Positions 1 through 10,239 are shown, counted from the stretch's first letter. The stretch is DNA of 64,000 bases from Sphingobium sp. TKS (GCF_001563265.1 NZ_CP005083.1:3971001-4035000); one strand, 5' to 3'. Numbers and translations: made by a program. Notes: generated by a model not told the origin, from the letters alone.

Positions 1-90
1 GCGGAATCGCTAACCCCTTAGCGGGGTGATGGGGCGCTGTCGAACCGGGAATCGCCGCCGATGCGACAAAAACTTGCCCCGAAACACATG

Positions 91-120
91 ACCCCGCCTA
101 CCCATATCGGGCAGCGGGGT
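91..120. promoter_or_regulatory. Nested stem-loop upstream of the rplO end
   Basis: A perfect 7-bp inverted repeat (ACCCCGC and GCGGGGT) encloses a second short CCC/GGG stem. It lies between rplO and the next gene of the spc operon, which should be secY but is outside the window. No T-run follows directly on either strand, so an RNA processing or attenuation element is as likely as a terminator. Bases 1-90 show no gene that I can support. Confidence 0.4.
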
Positions 121-147
121 CACGCTTGCAAGCCTTGGCAGGCCGGA

Positions 148-684
148 TCAGGCCTTCGCTGCGGCCTTCTTGGCGGCGAGGGTAGTGCCCTTCTTCGCCT
201 TAGCCTTCTCAGCCGCCGGAACGACCTCGATCACGTCGACCTTGCCGCCGGTCTTCTCGACCGCTTCAACCGCGCCCTTCGACGCGCCGGCGACCAGGAA
301 GCTGACCTTGGCGGTCAGATCACCCTTGGCGAGCAGGCGCACGCCGTCCTTGCCACCGCGGGCAAGGGCAGCGGCCTTCAGCGCCGCATGGTCGATGGTG
401 GCGTTGGCGTCGAGCTTGCCGGCGTCGATCGCCTTCTGCACCGCGCCCAGGTTCACGATCGCGTAATCCTTGGCGAAGATGTTGTTGAAGCCGCGCTTCG
501 GCAGACGCATGTGGAGCGGCATCTGGCCACCCTCGAAGCCGTTGATGGCGACGCCTGAACGTGCCTTGGCACCCTTCTGGCCGCGACCGGCGGTCTTGCC
601 CTTGCCCGAGCCGATACCACGGCCGACGCGCATCCGGCCCTTGCGGGCACCGGCATTGTCGTTGAGTTCGTTAAGCTTCGTCAT
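148..684 (-). CDS. rplO: 50S ribosomal protein L15
   Basis: Large-subunit protein of 178 residues that binds 23S rRNA late in assembly. The N-terminus MTKLNEL followed by the Gly/Arg/Lys-rich segment ([18 protein letters not shown]) is the L15 hallmark. The frame stays open for 32 codons upstream, but the start at 684 fits the family and leaves a normal gap after rpmD. The C-terminus is Ala/Lys-rich. It is the last complete gene of the S10-spc cluster here. Confidence 0.97.
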   Translation of the reverse strand: MTKLNELNDNAGARKGRMRVGRGIGSGKGKTAGRGQKGAKARSGVAINGFEGGQMPLHMRLPKRGFNNIFAKDYAIVNLGAVQKAIDAGKLDANATIDHAALKAAALARGGKDGVRLLAKGDLTAKVSFLVAGASKGAVEAVEKTGGKVDVIEVVPAAEKAKAKKGTTLAAKKAAAKA

Positions 685-834
685 CTGTGCACTCGCTTTC
701 GCTATGTTCGCGCAAGTCCCGCCACATGATTTTTCGCGGCGGGACAACAAAGAGGGCGCGCCATTAGCGCCCTTTCCCAAAAAACGAAAGAGAGGTTTCC
801 CCCTCTCCCGCCTTATCTCGATGAACCGAAGGGT

Positions 835-1014
835 TTAGCCTTCGACCACTGCCACCATATGGGGCAGCTTCTTGATGGCGCCGCGGACTTCCGCAGTGTC
901 TTCCAGCTCTACCACGCGGTGCATCTTGCCAAGGCCCAGACCGATCAGAATCTTCTTCTGGTCGGCGGGACGGCGGATCGGTGAACCGATCTGCTTGATC
1001 TTGATCTTCGCCAT
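835..1014 (-). CDS. rpmD: 50S ribosomal protein L30
   Basis: A 59-residue protein beginning [19 protein letters not shown] and ending HMVAVVEG, with the usual GLGLGKMHR centre. L30 is a small peripheral large-subunit protein. The gene starts 6 bp after the rpsE stop, so the two are presumably co-translated. It is followed by a 150-bp spacer before rplO. Confidence 0.97.
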   Translation of the reverse strand: MAKIKIKQIGSPIRRPADQKKILIGLGLGKMHRVVELEDTAEVRGAIKKLPHMVAVVEG

Positions 1015-1020
1015 GTCGTC

Positions 1021-1731
1021 TTACTCCGCAATCGCTTCGGCATCAGCCTGCGCGACTTCGGCCGAGGCGCCGCCGCGACGGAGAAGGTCAGCGACCTTCT
1101 TGCCGCGACGCTGCGCCACCGACTTCGGGCTGGTCTGTTCGCCCAGCGCCGCGAAGGTCGCACGGATCATGTTATAGGGGTTGGACGTGCCGTTCGACTT
1201 GGTCACGACGTCAGCGACGCCGAGGCTCTCGAACACGGCGCGCATCGGACCGCCTGCGATGATGCCGGTACCGGCAGGCGCCGAACGGACCGTCACCTTG
1301 CCCGCACCGAAATGGCCGAGGCCATCATGATGCAGCGTGCGGCCTTCCTTCAGCGGAACGCGAACCATCGCCTTCTTGGCCGAAGCGGTCGCCTTGCTGA
1401 TGGCTTCGGGCACTTCGCGCGCCTTGCCATGGCCGAAGCCCGCGCGGCCCTTGCCGTCACCGACCACGACCAGAGCGGCGAAACCGAAGCGCTTACCGCC
1501 CTTGACGGTCTTCGAGACGCGGTTGATGTGAACCAGCTTCTCGATCAGCTCTTCGCCCTGCTCCTCGTCGCGGTTGCCGCGACGGTCATCACGACGGCCA
1601 CGGCCGCCGCGCTCGCCACGGTTGCGATCGCCGCCGCGACCACGGCCACGGCCGGGACCGCGACCTTCGGTCGGTGCAGCCTCGACGCCCTCGGTGGGGG
1701 CGCCGGCTTCAATGGTGTTTTCGTCAGCCAT
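1021..1731 (-). CDS. rpsE: 30S ribosomal protein S5 with RG-rich N-terminal extension
   Basis: S5 takes part in decoding accuracy and mRNA entry on the small subunit. The conserved core begins near residue 60 ([18 protein letters not shown]) and contains the S5 double-stranded RNA-binding and C-terminal folds. At 236 residues it is about 70 longer than Escherichia coli S5. The extra length is an N-terminal tail that starts acidic ([10 protein letters not shown]) and then becomes rich in Arg-Gly, Asp and Arg (residues ~23-58), which predicts disorder. There is also a short Ala/Glu tail at the C-terminus. The start at 1731 follows directly on rplR. Confidence 0.97.
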   Translation of the reverse strand: MADENTIEAGAPTEGVEAAPTEGRGPGRGRGRGGDRNRGERGGRGRRDDRRGNRDEEQGEELIEKLVHINRVSKTVKGGKRFGFAALVVVGDGKGRAGFGHGKAREVPEAISKATASAKKAMVRVPLKEGRTLHHDGLGHFGAGKVTVRSAPAGTGIIAGGPMRAVFESLGVADVVTKSNGTSNPYNMIRATFAALGEQTSPKSVAQRRGKKVADLLRRGGASAEVAQADAEAIAE

Positions 1732-1733
1732 GA

Positions 1734-2099
1734 TCAGAACTCCAGCCCGGCTTCACGGGCCGCATCGGCCAGCGCCTTGACGCGGCCATGGAAGAGGAAG
1801 CCTCCACGGTCGAACACGACCTTGGTGACGCCGGCAGCGGTTGCCGCAGCGGCAACGCGCTTGCCGACTTCGGCTGCGGCTTCGGAAGAGGCGCCGGTCT
1901 TGCCCAGAGCCTTGGCCCCGATATCCTTGTCCAGGGTCGACGCGGCGGCCAGGGTCTTGCCCTGCGCATCGTCAATGACCTGGGCGTAGATGTGACGGCC
2001 CGAACGGTGGACGCTGAGGCGGGGCTTGTGGCCAGAAACCGCCTTGAGCGCTGTGCGAACGCGGCGACGACGCCGCGCGAAGAGGGAAAGCTTTGCCAT
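1734..2099 (-). CDS. rplR: 50S ribosomal protein L18
   Basis: A 121-residue protein of the central protuberance that carries 5S rRNA. The Arg-rich N-terminus ([10 protein letters not shown]), the [18 protein letters not shown] segment and the C-terminal [23 protein letters not shown] are family signatures. It lies between rplF and rpsE with spacings of 1 and 2 bp. Confidence 0.98.
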   Translation of the reverse strand: MAKLSLFARRRRRVRTALKAVSGHKPRLSVHRSGRHIYAQVIDDAQGKTLAAASTLDKDIGAKALGKTGASSEAAAEVGKRVAAAATAAGVTKVVFDRGGFLFHGRVKALADAAREAGLEF

Positions 2100-2100
2100 C

Positions 2101-2634
2101 TTACTTCTTCTTCCCTTCCTTGCGGAAGATGAACTCGCCGGCGTATTTGATGCCCTTGCCCTTATAGGGTTCGGGCTTGCGCCAGCGACGGATCTCGGCG
2201 GCGACCTGACCGACCTTCTGCTTGTCGATGCCGCTGATCTCGACCGTGGTGTTATCCGGGGTCTTGATCTCGATCCCTTCCGGAATCTCGAAATCGACGT
2301 CGTGGCTGTAGCCGAGCTGCAACTTCAGGGTCTTGCCCTGCGAATTGGCGCGGTAGCCGACACCGGTGATCAGCAGCTTCTTGGAGAAGCCCTCGGTCAC
2401 GCCAGTGACAAGGTTCTGGATCAGCGTGCGCTGCATGCCCCAGAAGGCGCGCGCCGCTTTGGTGTCGTTGGCCGGCTTCACCAAAATGCTGCCGTCCTCG
2501 ATCGTGTAGCTGATCTCGTCGCGCAACTGCAACGCCAGGGTGCCCTTGGGCCCCTTGACCGACAACTGCCCGCCTTCGATCGACGCCGTCACGCCCGAAG
2601 GCACGGCGATCGGCTTCTTACCCGTGCGGCTCAT
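2101..2634 (-). CDS. rplF: 50S ribosomal protein L6
   Basis: A 177-residue protein near the factor-binding centre of the large subunit. It starts MSRTGKKPI and has the two repeated L6 folds, the [19 protein letters not shown] segment and the C-terminal YKGKGIKY motif. It overlaps rpsH by one base (stop/start sharing), as expected for translationally coupled spc genes. Confidence 0.98.
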   Translation of the reverse strand: MSRTGKKPIAVPSGVTASIEGGQLSVKGPKGTLALQLRDEISYTIEDGSILVKPANDTKAARAFWGMQRTLIQNLVTGVTEGFSKKLLITGVGYRANSQGKTLKLQLGYSHDVDFEIPEGIEIKTPDNTTVEISGIDKQKVGQVAAEIRRWRKPEPYKGKGIKYAGEFIFRKEGKKK

Positions 2635-3029
2635 CAGAACACCTCCGCCAGCACTTCGCCGCCGACATTCTGCTCGCGCGCTTCGGCGTCGGACAGAACG
2701 CCACGGGGCGTCGAGACAATGGTGATGCCCAGGCCATTGCGCACCACCGGCAGTTCCTTCGAACCCGAATAGACGCGGCGGCCAGGCTTGGACACGCGGG
2801 CGACATGCTTGATCGCCGGCTGGCCCTCGAAATATTTCAGCTCGATGCGCAGGCCGGGGTGCTTGCCGAGGGCTTCCTCGGAATAGCCACGGATGTAACC
2901 TTCGCGCTGGAGCACGTCGAGCACGCGGGCGCGCAGCTTCGAAGCGGGGGACACAACGCTGTCCTTCTTCGCCTGCTGCCCGTTGCGGATGCGGGTGAGC
3001 ATATCACCCAGGGGATCGGTCAATGCCAT
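2634..3029 (-). CDS. rpsH: 30S ribosomal protein S8
   Basis: A 131-residue primary 16S rRNA-binding protein. In E. coli it is also the translational repressor of the spc operon. The start [18 protein letters not shown], the central [14 protein letters not shown] and the end [20 protein letters not shown] are diagnostic. It sits between rpsN and rplF. No S8 operator-like structure could be assigned by eye. Confidence 0.98.
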   Translation of the reverse strand: MALTDPLGDMLTRIRNGQQAKKDSVVSPASKLRARVLDVLQREGYIRGYSEEALGKHPGLRIELKYFEGQPAIKHVARVSKPGRRVYSGSKELPVVRNGLGITIVSTPRGVLSDAEAREQNVGGEVLAEVF

Positions 3030-3041
3030 CTCAAATGATCC

Positions 3042-3347
3042 TTACCAGCTCGACTTGGTGACGCCGGGGATCAGGCCCTTGTTGGCCAGATCACGCAGCT
3101 GCACGCGGCAGAGACGGAATTTGCGGTAGTAGGCCCGGGGACGGCCCGTCAGCTCGCAGCGGTTACGCACGCGGGTCGGGTTGCCGTTGCGGGGGATCTC
3201 CGCCATCTTCAGACGCGCGATCAGACGATCGCCGTCATCAGCGGTCGTATCATTCGCGATCGCCTTGAGCTTCGCATAGCGGCCGGCATATTTCTTCACC
3301 AGCTTCTTGCGGCGCTCGTTCTTGTTGATCGAACTCAGTTTCGCCAT
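3042..3347 (-). CDS. rpsN: 30S ribosomal protein S14
   Basis: A 101-residue S14 of the zinc-independent type: the C-terminal [19 protein letters not shown] segment has only scattered Cys residues and no paired CxxC ribbon. It is a small-subunit head protein. It follows rplE after 51 bp and precedes rpsH. Confidence 0.98.
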   Translation of the reverse strand: MAKLSSINKNERRKKLVKKYAGRYAKLKAIANDTTADDGDRLIARLKMAEIPRNGNPTRVRNRCELTGRPRAYYRKFRLCRVQLRDLANKGLIPGVTKSSW

Positions 3348-3398
3348 GACTTAAGTTCTCTTCCTTAGCTTAAGCGTTGGGAGAGAAGCGGGGCCAGA

Positions 3399-3971
3399 TT
3401 AGGCCGCCTGCTTCTCTTCGAGCGGGAAGGGGAAGCCGAAGAGGCGCAGCAGTTCGCGCGCTTCCTCGTCCGTCTTCGCCGTGGTGGTCACGATGATGTC
3501 CATGCCGCGCACCTTGTCGATGCGGTCATAGTTGATCTCCGGGAAGATCAACTGCTCCTTGATGCCGAAGGCATAGTTGCCACGGCCATCGAAGCTCTTC
3601 GGATTGAGACCACGGAAGTCGCGCACGCGGGGCAGAGCGATGTTGATCAGACGATCAAGAAACTCGTACATGCGCTCGCGGCGCAGCGTGACCTTGGCGC
3701 CGATGGGCATGCCTTCACGCAGCTTGAACTGCGCGATCGACTTGCGAGCCTTGGTGATGACCGGCTTCTGGCCAGCGATCAGTTCCATTTCCTCGGCGGC
3801 CTGCGTGACCTTTTTCTTGTCCTGGGTCGCTTCGCCCACGCCCATGTTGAGCGTGATCTTCTCGATCTTCGGAACCTGCATGACGTTCTTGTAACCGAAC
3901 TTCTCGGTCATCGCCTTGGCGATTTCGGCGTCATACTGCGCCTTCGAGCGCGGCGTATATTTGTCGCTCAT
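3399..3971 (-). CDS. rplE: 50S ribosomal protein L5
   Basis: A 190-residue 5S rRNA-binding protein of the central protuberance. Signatures include [35 protein letters not shown] and [17 protein letters not shown]. Its first base overlaps the end of rplX, indicating translational coupling. Confidence 0.98.
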   Translation of the reverse strand: MSDKYTPRSKAQYDAEIAKAMTEKFGYKNVMQVPKIEKITLNMGVGEATQDKKKVTQAAEEMELIAGQKPVITKARKSIAQFKLREGMPIGAKVTLRRERMYEFLDRLINIALPRVRDFRGLNPKSFDGRGNYAFGIKEQLIFPEINYDRIDKVRGMDIIVTTTAKTDEEARELLRLFGFPFPLEEKQAA

Positions 3972-4282
3972 TACAGCACCTCACCGGACTTGACGGCGAC
4001 GCGGACCTTCTTGCCGTCGCGATCCTCGAAACGGACGCGGGTCGGCTTGCCATCCTTGTCAGCGACAGCGACGTTCGAAATGTGAAGCGGCGCCGGCTTA
4101 CGCTCGATGCCGCCCTGCGGGTTCGCCTGGTCGGGCTTGCGGTGACGCGCATGCACATTGATGCCTTCGACGAGAACCTTGTCCTCCTTCGGCAGCACCT
4201 GCAGGACGGCGCCGGTGCGGCCCTTGTCCTTGCCGGCCAGGATGACGACCTTGTCGCCCTTCTTGATCTTCGCAGCGCTCAT
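3971..4282 (-). CDS. rplX: 50S ribosomal protein L24
   Basis: A 103-residue assembly-initiator protein with a KOW motif near the N-terminus ([20 protein letters not shown]). The [22 protein letters not shown] segment is typical. It overlaps both neighbours (rplE and rplN) by one base. Confidence 0.98.
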   Translation of the reverse strand: MSAAKIKKGDKVVILAGKDKGRTGAVLQVLPKEDKVLVEGINVHARHRKPDQANPQGGIERKPAPLHISNVAVADKDGKPTRVRFEDRDGKKVRVAVKSGEVL

Positions 4283-4650
4283 TACAGCACCTCGGGGGCA
4301 AGCGAGATGATCTTCATGTGCTTCTTGGCGCGCAGTTCGCGAACGACCGGGCCAAAGATACGGGTGCCGATCGGCTCCTCGTTCTTGTTGATGAGCACAG
4401 CGGCATTGCCGTCGAAGCGAATCACGCTGCCATCAGCGCGACGCACGTCCTTGGCGGTGCGCACGATGACGGCGCGATGCACGTCACCCTTCTTCACCTT
4501 GCCACGAGGCGCAGCTTCCTTGATCGAGACGACGATGATGTCGCCCACGCTCGCGAAGCGCCGCTTCGAGCCGCCCAGCACCTTGATGCACTGGACGCGC
4601 TTGGCGCCGCTGTTGTCAGCGACGTCAAGATTGGATTGCATCTGGATCAT
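4282..4650 (-). CDS. rplN: 50S ribosomal protein L14
   Basis: A 122-residue rRNA-binding protein at the subunit interface. It starts [17 protein letters not shown] and has [13 protein letters not shown] near the end. It is the first gene of the spc segment, separated from rpsQ by an unusually long 166-bp spacer. Confidence 0.98.
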   Translation of the reverse strand: MIQMQSNLDVADNSGAKRVQCIKVLGGSKRRFASVGDIIVVSIKEAAPRGKVKKGDVHRAVIVRTAKDVRRADGSVIRFDGNAAVLINKNEEPIGTRIFGPVVRELRAKKHMKIISLAPEVL

Positions 4651-4816
4651 GGATCCGGTTCCTTCTTATTTGGCCTACCGGAATGATTCCCGGCGGTTCC
4701 GAATTTCGTGCCTGGACCCTTGAGTCTCTACGCGAAGCGCGGGCCTGTACCCTTTCCTTGAGGAAAAGGCCAGCCCCGCGTTGCGCATATGACTCAAAGA
4801 GTCAGTGAGCCTTCCC
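4651..4816 (-). promoter_or_regulatory. Long spacer between rpsQ and rplN with inverted repeats
   Basis: Neighbouring ribosomal genes are 0-20 bp apart, but here 166 bp are free. The spacer contains an imperfect hairpin around 4748-4770 (CCTTTCC, TTGA loop, GGAAAAGG) inside a larger GCGCGGG/CCCGCG pairing, and a short GACTC-AAA-GAGTC palindrome at 4790-4802. This is the classical S10/spc boundary, so an attenuator, processing site or internal spc promoter is plausible. No convincing -10/-35 pair was identified. Confidence 0.4.
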
Positions 4817-5080
4817 TCAGGCTGCCGTTTCCGGCGACTTGTGGGTGTCCACGCGCTCGATGACCTTCCAGGTCTTGAGCTTGGAAATCGGAGCGGTCTC
4901 TTCGATGCGGACCGTTTCGCCTTCCTTGTAGACATTGCCCTCATCATGGGCATGGTACTTCTTCGAACGGCGGATGATCTTGCCGTAGAGCGCATGCTTC
5001 ACCTTGCGCTCCACGCGAACCACCACCGTCTTGTCGGTCTTGTCGGAAACCACCGTTCCCGTCAGCACGCGCTTGGGCAT
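4817..5080 (-). CDS. rpsQ: 30S ribosomal protein S17
   Basis: An 87-residue OB-fold 16S rRNA-binding protein. It begins [21 protein letters not shown], contains [23 protein letters not shown], and ends at the S10/spc spacer. It follows rpmC by 12 bp. Confidence 0.98.
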   Translation of the reverse strand: MPKRVLTGTVVSDKTDKTVVVRVERKVKHALYGKIIRRSKKYHAHDEGNVYKEGETVRIEETAPISKLKTWKVIERVDTHKSPETAA

Positions 5081-5092
5081 CGTGTGTTTCCT

Positions 5093-5296
5093 TTACTTCG
5101 CGGCCGAGCGGTTACGCTCGGTCTGCAGGGTCTTGATCTGCGCAATCGACCGGCGGACTTCCTTGACCCGGCTGGGCTTTTCCAGCTGGTTGGTGGCCGC
5201 CTGGAAACGCAGGTTGAACTGCTCGCGCTTCAGGTTGTTGAGTTCGGTCGACAGCTCGTCGTCCGTCTTGGTCTTCAGGTCTGCGACATTCGCCAT
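5093..5296 (-). CDS. rpmC: 50S ribosomal protein L29
   Basis: A 67-residue protein near the exit tunnel where trigger factor and SRP dock. The start MANVADLKTKTDDEL at 5296 is preferred over an ATG 14 codons upstream, which would overlap rplP. NLKREQFNLRFQ and KEVRRSIAQIKT are typical L29 segments. Confidence 0.97.
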   Translation of the reverse strand: MANVADLKTKTDDELSTELNNLKREQFNLRFQAATNQLEKPSRVKEVRRSIAQIKTLQTERNRSAAK

Positions 5297-5300
5297 GTGC

Positions 5301-5732
5301 TTAACCCTCCAGATGCGAGGTGTCGCCGAGGCGGGCAACGACCTTGGTCTTGATGGGCAGCTTCATCGCGGCGCGCGAGAAGGCCTCTGCTGCGAGCGGG
5401 CCGGGAACGCCGTCCAGTTCGAACAGGATGCGGCCCGGCTTGACGCGGGCGGCCCAATATTCGACCGAACCCTTGCCCTTGCCCTGACGGACTTCGGCGG
5501 GTTTCTTCGACACGGGAACGTCGGGAAACACGCGGATCCACAAACGGCCCTGCCGGCGGATGTGGCGGGTGATCGCACGACGAGCCGCTTCGATCTGACG
5601 CGCGGTGATCCGTTCAGGCTCCAGAGCCTTGAGACCATAGGAGCCAAAGTTCAGAGCGGCGCCACCCTTGGCATCGCCCTTGATCCGGCCCTTGAAGGTC
5701 TTGCGGAACTTCATTTTCTTCGGTTGCAGCAT
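5301..5732 (-). CDS. rplP: 50S ribosomal protein L16
   Basis: A 143-residue protein close to the peptidyl transferase centre and A-site tRNA elbow. It starts [16 protein letters not shown] and contains [27 protein letters not shown] in sequence, both diagnostic. It lies 4 bp before rpmC in the S10 operon. Confidence 0.98.
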   Translation of the reverse strand: MLQPKKMKFRKTFKGRIKGDAKGGAALNFGSYGLKALEPERITARQIEAARRAITRHIRRQGRLWIRVFPDVPVSKKPAEVRQGKGKGSVEYWAARVKPGRILFELDGVPGPLAAEAFSRAAMKLPIKTKVVARLGDTSHLEG

Positions 5733-5753
5733 GACGCTATACCTACCTTATTC

Positions 5754-6449
5754 TCAGCGCGCCGGGCGCACGCCGGAGGTCTGAGCCTCCAGCATCAGCC
5801 GGTCGGTGGCCATCGGATCATGACCCAGGATCTCACCCTTGAAGATCCAGACCTTGATGCCGCAAACGCCATAAGCGGTGTGGGCTTCGGCTTCGGCATA
5901 GTCGACGTTCGCACGCAGCGTGTGCAGCGGAACGCGGCCTTCGCGATACCATTCGACGCGGGCGATCTCCGCGCCGCCCAGACGGCCGCCGCAGGTGATC
6001 TTGATGCCTTCGGCGCCCAGACGCAGAGCCGACTGCACCGCGCGCTTCATCGCGCGGCGGAACGCCACGCGGCGCTCCAACTGATCGGCAATGCCCTGCG
6101 CCACCAGCTTCGAATCGACTTCCGGCTTGCGAATTTCGACGATGTTCAGCGACACGTCCGAAGACGTGAGCGCGCCCAGCTTCTTGCGCAGCTTCTCAAT
6201 GTCCGCGCCCTTCTTGCCGATGATGACACCGGGACGGGCAGCGTAGATCGACACGCGGCACAGCTTGGCGGGACGCTCGATCACCACCTTCGAAATCGCG
6301 GCCTGCGGCAGCGACTTCATGATGAACTTGCGGATCTTGAGATCTTCCAGCAGCAGACGGCCATAGTCGGCGCCTTCGGCATACCAACGGCTGTCCCAGG
6401 TACGGTTGATCTGAAGACGCAGACCGATCGGATTGCTCTTGTGACCCAT
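5754..6449 (-). CDS. rpsC: 30S ribosomal protein S3
   Basis: A 231-residue small-subunit head protein that helps form the mRNA entry channel. It starts [22 protein letters not shown], with a type-2 KH domain ([19 protein letters not shown] at residues ~65-83). An in-frame codon 14 positions upstream would overlap rplV, so 6449 is preferred. Confidence 0.98.
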   Translation of the reverse strand: MGHKSNPIGLRLQINRTWDSRWYAEGADYGRLLLEDLKIRKFIMKSLPQAAISKVVIERPAKLCRVSIYAARPGVIIGKKGADIEKLRKKLGALTSSDVSLNIVEIRKPEVDSKLVAQGIADQLERRVAFRRAMKRAVQSALRLGAEGIKITCGGRLGGAEIARVEWYREGRVPLHTLRANVDYAEAEAHTAYGVCGIKVWIFKGEILGHDPMATDRLMLEAQTSGVRPAR

Positions 6450-6453
6450 GTGC

Positions 6454-6840
6454 TTACGCCTCCGCTTCTTCGCCAGCTTCACGCACGACAATGCGCACGC
6501 GGCTGAAGGGCTTGAGGATCCGGGTCGACTTGCCGCGGCCGCGGGCGTGGAAGCGCTTCAGGGTGAAGCTCTTGCCCACCGATGCTTCCGCGACGACCAG
6601 CGCGTCGACGTCCAGATTGTGATTATTTTCCGCATTGGCGATGGCCGAAGCCAGCACCTTGCGCACGTCGACCGCCATCGCCTTCTTGGAGAAGGCGAGG
6701 ATGTTCAGCGCGTCCTCGACCTTGCGGCCGCGGATGAGCGTGGCGACCAGGTTCAGCTTCTGGGCCGAACCACGGATCTGCGTGCCAACGGCCAGCGCCT
6801 CATTGTCGGCGACGCGACGGGGAGCCTTTTCCTTGCTCAT
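6454..6840 (-). CDS. rplV: 50S ribosomal protein L22
   Basis: A 128-residue protein whose loop lines the peptide exit tunnel. It is recognised from [22 protein letters not shown] and the C-terminal loop and tail [20 protein letters not shown]. Its start codon overlaps the rpsS stop by one base. Confidence 0.98.
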   Translation of the reverse strand: MSKEKAPRRVADNEALAVGTQIRGSAQKLNLVATLIRGRKVEDALNILAFSKKAMAVDVRKVLASAIANAENNHNLDVDALVVAEASVGKSFTLKRFHARGRGKSTRILKPFSRVRIVVREAGEEAEA

Positions 6841-7118
6841 TAGCGCTTGCCCTTCTTGTCGGCGGCGTGGCCGGGGAAGTAGCGGGTCGGGGCGAATTCG
6901 CCCAGCTTGTGACCCACCATTTCCTCGTTCACCGAGACCGGCACATGCTTGCGGCCATTATAGACGTTGAACGTCAGGCCAACGAACTGCGGCAGGATGG
7001 TGGAACGGCGCGACCAAGTCTTGATCGGACCCGAACGGCCACCGGCGTCCTGCGCGGTTTCCGCCTTCTTCAGAAGGCTGAGGTCCACGAACGGACCTTT
7101 CCAGACGGAACGAGCCAT
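6840..7118 (-). CDS. rpsS: 30S ribosomal protein S19
   Basis: A 92-residue protein contacting the P-site/A-site finger region of the head with S13. The start [20 protein letters not shown] and the [18 protein letters not shown] segment identify it. It lies between rplB and rplV with a 5-bp and a 1-bp overlap spacing. Confidence 0.98.
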   Translation of the reverse strand: MARSVWKGPFVDLSLLKKAETAQDAGGRSGPIKTWSRRSTILPQFVGLTFNVYNGRKHVPVSVNEEMVGHKLGEFAPTRYFPGHAADKKGKR

Positions 7119-7123
7119 CTCGC

Positions 7124-7960
7124 TTACCTCTTCTTCTTCGCGTGGCGGCTACGGATGATGAACTTGTCCGTCGCCTTGTTGTGGCGGGTGCGCGCACCCT
7201 TGGTCGGCTTGCCCCAGGGCGTGACCGGATGACGGCCGCCCGAGGTCCGGCCTTCACCACCGCCATGCGGGTGATCGACCGGGTTCTTCGCCACACCGCG
7301 CGTCAGCGGACGCTTGCCGAGCCAGCGGTTACGACCGGCCTTGGCGAGATTGGTGTTGGCATTGTCCGGGTTCGACACGGCACCGACGGTGCCCATGCAG
7401 TCCGAACGGATATAGCGCTGCTCGCCCGAGGACAGGCGGACCATCACCATGCCACGATCGCGACCGACCAACTGGGCATAGGTGCCCGCCGAACGGCAGA
7501 GCTGACCGCCCTTGCCGGGCTTCATCTCGATATTGTGGATGATGGTGCCGACCGGCATCTGGCCGAGTTCCATCGCATTGCCCGGCTTCACGTCGGTCTT
7601 CTTGCCCGCGATGACCTTGTCACCGGGGGCCAGACGCTGCGGCGCCAGGATATAGGCCTGGGTGCCGTCGGGATAGTTGACCAGCGCGATGAAGGCGGTG
7701 CGGTTGGGGTCATATTCCAGACGCTCGACCGTGCCCTCAACGTCCCACAAGCGACGCTTGAAGTCGATGATGCGGTAGCGCTGCTTGTGACCGCCGGCGA
7801 TGCCGCGCGAGGTCACATGGCCCTTGTTGTTGCGGCCGCCGGTCTTGCGCTTGCCTTCGGTCAGCGCCTTGACGGGCTTGCCTTTGTGCAGGCCGCTGCG
7901 GTCGACGAGGATCAGGCCGCGCTGGGCCGGGCTCGTCGGGTTATATGTCTTCAGCGCCAT
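7124..7960 (-). CDS. rplB: 50S ribosomal protein L2
   Basis: A 278-residue primary 23S rRNA-binding protein required for subunit joining and peptidyl transfer. The C-terminal [23 protein letters not shown] loop, including the conserved His of the HGGGEGR motif, is intact. It is 2 bp from rplW. Confidence 0.98.
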   Translation of the reverse strand: MALKTYNPTSPAQRGLILVDRSGLHKGKPVKALTEGKRKTGGRNNKGHVTSRGIAGGHKQRYRIIDFKRRLWDVEGTVERLEYDPNRTAFIALVNYPDGTQAYILAPQRLAPGDKVIAGKKTDVKPGNAMELGQMPVGTIIHNIEMKPGKGGQLCRSAGTYAQLVGRDRGMVMVRLSSGEQRYIRSDCMGTVGAVSNPDNANTNLAKAGRNRWLGKRPLTRGVAKNPVDHPHGGGEGRTSGGRHPVTPWGKPTKGARTRHNKATDKFIIRSRHAKKKR

Positions 7961-7962
7961 GG

Positions 7963-8280
7963 TCAGCGCACTCCTTCGGTGATGTCGATCGATTGGCCAT
8001 CAGCCAGGCGAACGATCGCCTTCTTCACGTCCGAGCGGGTGTAGGGCTTGCCCTTCCACTTCTTGGTCTTGCCCTTGGCGACCAGCGTGTTCACGCTCTT
8101 GACGCTCACCCCCCAGATCGCCTCGACGGCGGCCTTGATCTCCGGCTTGGACGCGTCATTGGCGACCTTGAAGACCACGGCGTTGTTCTCGGAGAGAAGG
8201 GTCGACTTCTCGGTGATCACCGGCGCGACAACGACGTCATAATGACGGTTGTCCACGGTCGCGGCTTCTTTCTTAGCCAT
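7963..8280 (-). CDS. rplW: 50S ribosomal protein L23
   Basis: A 105-residue exit-tunnel protein and trigger-factor docking site. [15 protein letters not shown] and the loop [19 protein letters not shown] are characteristic. It overlaps the end of rplD by 8 bp, a sign of translational coupling. Confidence 0.98.
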   Translation of the reverse strand: MAKKEAATVDNRHYDVVVAPVITEKSTLLSENNAVVFKVANDASKPEIKAAVEAIWGVSVKSVNTLVAKGKTKKWKGKPYTRSDVKKAIVRLADGQSIDITEGVR

Positions 8281-8896
8281 TGAAACGGGCCTCCAGCTTT
8301 TCGACCGCGGCGCGGGTCAGCACCAGCGAGTCGGCCTTCAGGATGTCGTAAACGTTGGCGCCGACGGCCGGCAGCAGGTTCACGCCGATGATGTTGGCCG
8401 AAGCCTTCGCGAAGCTGACATTCACCGCGTCGCCGTCGATGAACAGCGCCTTGTTGAGGTTCAGCTTGGCAAGGTGCGCGACCAGAGCCTTGGTCTTGCC
8501 TTCCGCCACATCGAGATTGTCGAGAACGATCAGCGAACCGCTCTTAACCTTCGACGACAGGGCCATTTTCAGGCCGAGCGCACGAACCTTCTTGTTGAGG
8601 TCGTGACCGAAGGTGCGGGCGCGGGCGCCGTGAGCCTTACCACCGCCGATAAAGACGGGAGCGCGGCGATCGCCGTGACGAGCCGTACCGCCGCCCTTCT
8701 GGCGACCGAACTTCTTGCCGGTGCGGGCAACGTCCGAACGCTCACGGGTGGCGCGGGTCGGAGCCCGGCGCTTTTCGAGCTGCCAGGTGACGACGCGGTG
8801 CAGAATGTCGGTGCGGGGCTCGATACCGAACACGGCATCGTTCAGCTCCACATCACCAGCGGTCTGCGCGTCGAGGGTCTGTACCTTGACCTTCAT
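8273..8896 (-). CDS. rplD: 50S ribosomal protein L4
   Basis: A 207-residue tunnel protein that in E. coli also represses the S10 operon by binding its leader. The tunnel loop [25 protein letters not shown] is present. Whether it regulates here is unknown; structured RNA lies between rpsJ and rplC rather than obviously only upstream of rpsJ. Confidence 0.98.
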   Translation of the reverse strand: MKVKVQTLDAQTAGDVELNDAVFGIEPRTDILHRVVTWQLEKRRAPTRATRERSDVARTGKKFGRQKGGGTARHGDRRAPVFIGGGKAHGARARTFGHDLNKKVRALGLKMALSSKVKSGSLIVLDNLDVAEGKTKALVAHLAKLNLNKALFIDGDAVNVSFAKASANIIGVNLLPAVGANVYDILKADSLVLTRAAVEKLEARFNG

Positions 8897-8899
8897 GGA

Positions 8900-9658
8900 T
8901 TAGCCCTCCTGGCCTTCGGTCGCTTCGGGAGCAGCCGCTTCAGGAGCAGGCGTCTCAGCCGGAGCAGAGTTGCTGTTGGCGGCAGCCTTGAGGCTCGCCG
9001 GATAGGGCGCATCAGCCGGACGCTTCACCTTGACGGCGTCGCTGACAGTCAGCCAGGTACCCTTGGCGCCCGGAACGCTGCCCTTGACGAACAGCAGGCC
9101 GCGCTCGACGTCCGTGCGGACGATTTCGAGATTCTGCTGGGTCCGTTCGCGATCACCCATGTGACCCGCCATCTTCTTGTTCTTGAAGACGCGGCCCGGA
9201 TCCTGACGGTTACCGGTCGAACCATGGGCACGGTGGCTGATGGACACGCCGTGGGTGGCGCGCATGCCGCCGAAGCCCCAGCGCTTCATGGCGCCGGCAA
9301 AACCCTTACCCTGGGTGTGACCGGCAACGTCGACCAACTGGCCGGCAATGAAGTGATCGGCCGCGATCTCGGCGCCGACATCGAGGAGCGCATCCTCGGC
9401 GACACGGAATTCGACCAGACGCGCCTTCGGCTCCACTTCCGCCTTGGCGAAGTGGCCGCGCTGCGGCTTGGCGACATTCTTGACCTTCGCGACGCCCGCA
9501 CCGAGCTGAACCGCGACATAACCGTCACGATCGACTTCCTTGCGGGCCACGACCTGATTGCCCTCAAGGGCCAGAACCGTAACCGGAATATGACGTCCAT
9601 CCTCCTGGAACAGACGGGTCATCCCGACTTTCTTAGCGATCACGCCTGTGCGCATCAC
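8900..9658 (-). CDS. rplC: 50S ribosomal protein L3 with Ala/Pro/Glu C-terminal tail
   Basis: L3 (252 residues) starts 50S assembly. It begins [20 protein letters not shown] one codon after the first ATG, and has the [15 protein letters not shown] and [27 protein letters not shown] motifs. After the normal end near residue 225 it carries about 25 residues rich in Ala, Pro and Glu, ending in EGQEG. The gene follows an unusual 271-bp structured spacer after rpsJ. Confidence 0.97.
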   Translation of the reverse strand: MMRTGVIAKKVGMTRLFQEDGRHIPVTVLALEGNQVVARKEVDRDGYVAVQLGAGVAKVKNVAKPQRGHFAKAEVEPKARLVEFRVAEDALLDVGAEIAADHFIAGQLVDVAGHTQGKGFAGAMKRWGFGGMRATHGVSISHRAHGSTGNRQDPGRVFKNKKMAGHMGDRERTQQNLEIVRTDVERGLLFVKGSVPGAKGTWLTVSDAVKVKRPADAPYPASLKAAANSNSAPAETPAPEAAAPEATEGQEG

Positions 9659-9930
9659 TGATTACTCCCATAGAGGCCCGCCTTAGCAGCGGGCGTATCC
9701 AACGAAAAAACCGCTCAGGATCTCTCCTTCGCGGCCCAACCCAAATATTAGATCACCCCGTCCGGGTTGGATGCCACCCCCTGCTCGGGAATAGCGACGG
9801 GGGACCAGAACCACGCGCCTTTCCGGTTCACCGGAAGGGCCGTGCGGTATCCCTTGTGTCGTTTGAGCTTCCGGATCTCCGGAATGCCCGATACCCTGTC
9901 CTCCTTTCGGAAAGCAGGGACTTGTTGGCT
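9659..9930 (-). promoter_or_regulatory. Hairpin-rich spacer between rpsJ and rplC
   Basis: This 272-bp stretch has no coding sequence but several successive stem-loops. One is at 9817-9840 (10 bp, one wobble, TTCA loop), one at 9869-9884 (7 bp, near-perfect palindrome) and one at 9894-9919 (CCCTG/CAGGG with an inner CTTT/AAAG). A fourth, 9924-9940 (GTTGGC/GCCAAC-like), covers the rpsJ stop codon. They would lie in the mRNA downstream of S10 and upstream of L3. Possible roles are an L4-type autoregulatory leader, an attenuator or an RNA-processing site. Confidence 0.5.
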
Positions 9931-10239
9931 TTAGGCCAACTTGATTTCGACGTTCACGCCGGCAGCCAGGTCCAGCTTCATCAGCGCGTCGACCGTCTGC
10001 GGCGTCGGCTGCACAATGTCAAGCATGCGCTTGTAGGTGCGGACCTCGAACTGCTCGCGCGACTTCTTGTCGATGTGCGGACCACGGTTGACCGTGAACT
10101 TTTCGATGCGCGTCGGAAGGGGAATCGGACCGCGAATAAGGGCGCCGGTGCGGCGGGCGGTGTCGGCGATGTCGCCGGTCGCCTGATCAAGCACGCGATG
10201 ATCGAACGCCTTGAGGCGAATGCGGATGTTGCTGTCCAT
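9931..10239 (-). CDS. rpsJ: 30S ribosomal protein S10
   Basis: A 102-residue small-subunit head protein and transcription antitermination factor NusE. It starts [21 protein letters not shown] and contains [31 protein letters not shown]. It is the first gene of the S10 operon and is preceded by a leader with an inverted repeat and by the tuf terminator. Confidence 0.98.
   Translation of the reverse strand: MDSNIRIRLKAFDHRVLDQATGDIADTARRTGALIRGPIPLPTRIEKFTVNRGPHIDKKSREQFEVRTYKRMLDIVQPTPQTVDALMKLDLAAGVNVEIKLA

Noticed and set aside
5004..6506. A 500-codon frame antisense to rpsC, rplP and rpmC
   Set aside because: Same cause: an open antisense frame across well-supported ribosomal genes with no family similarity.
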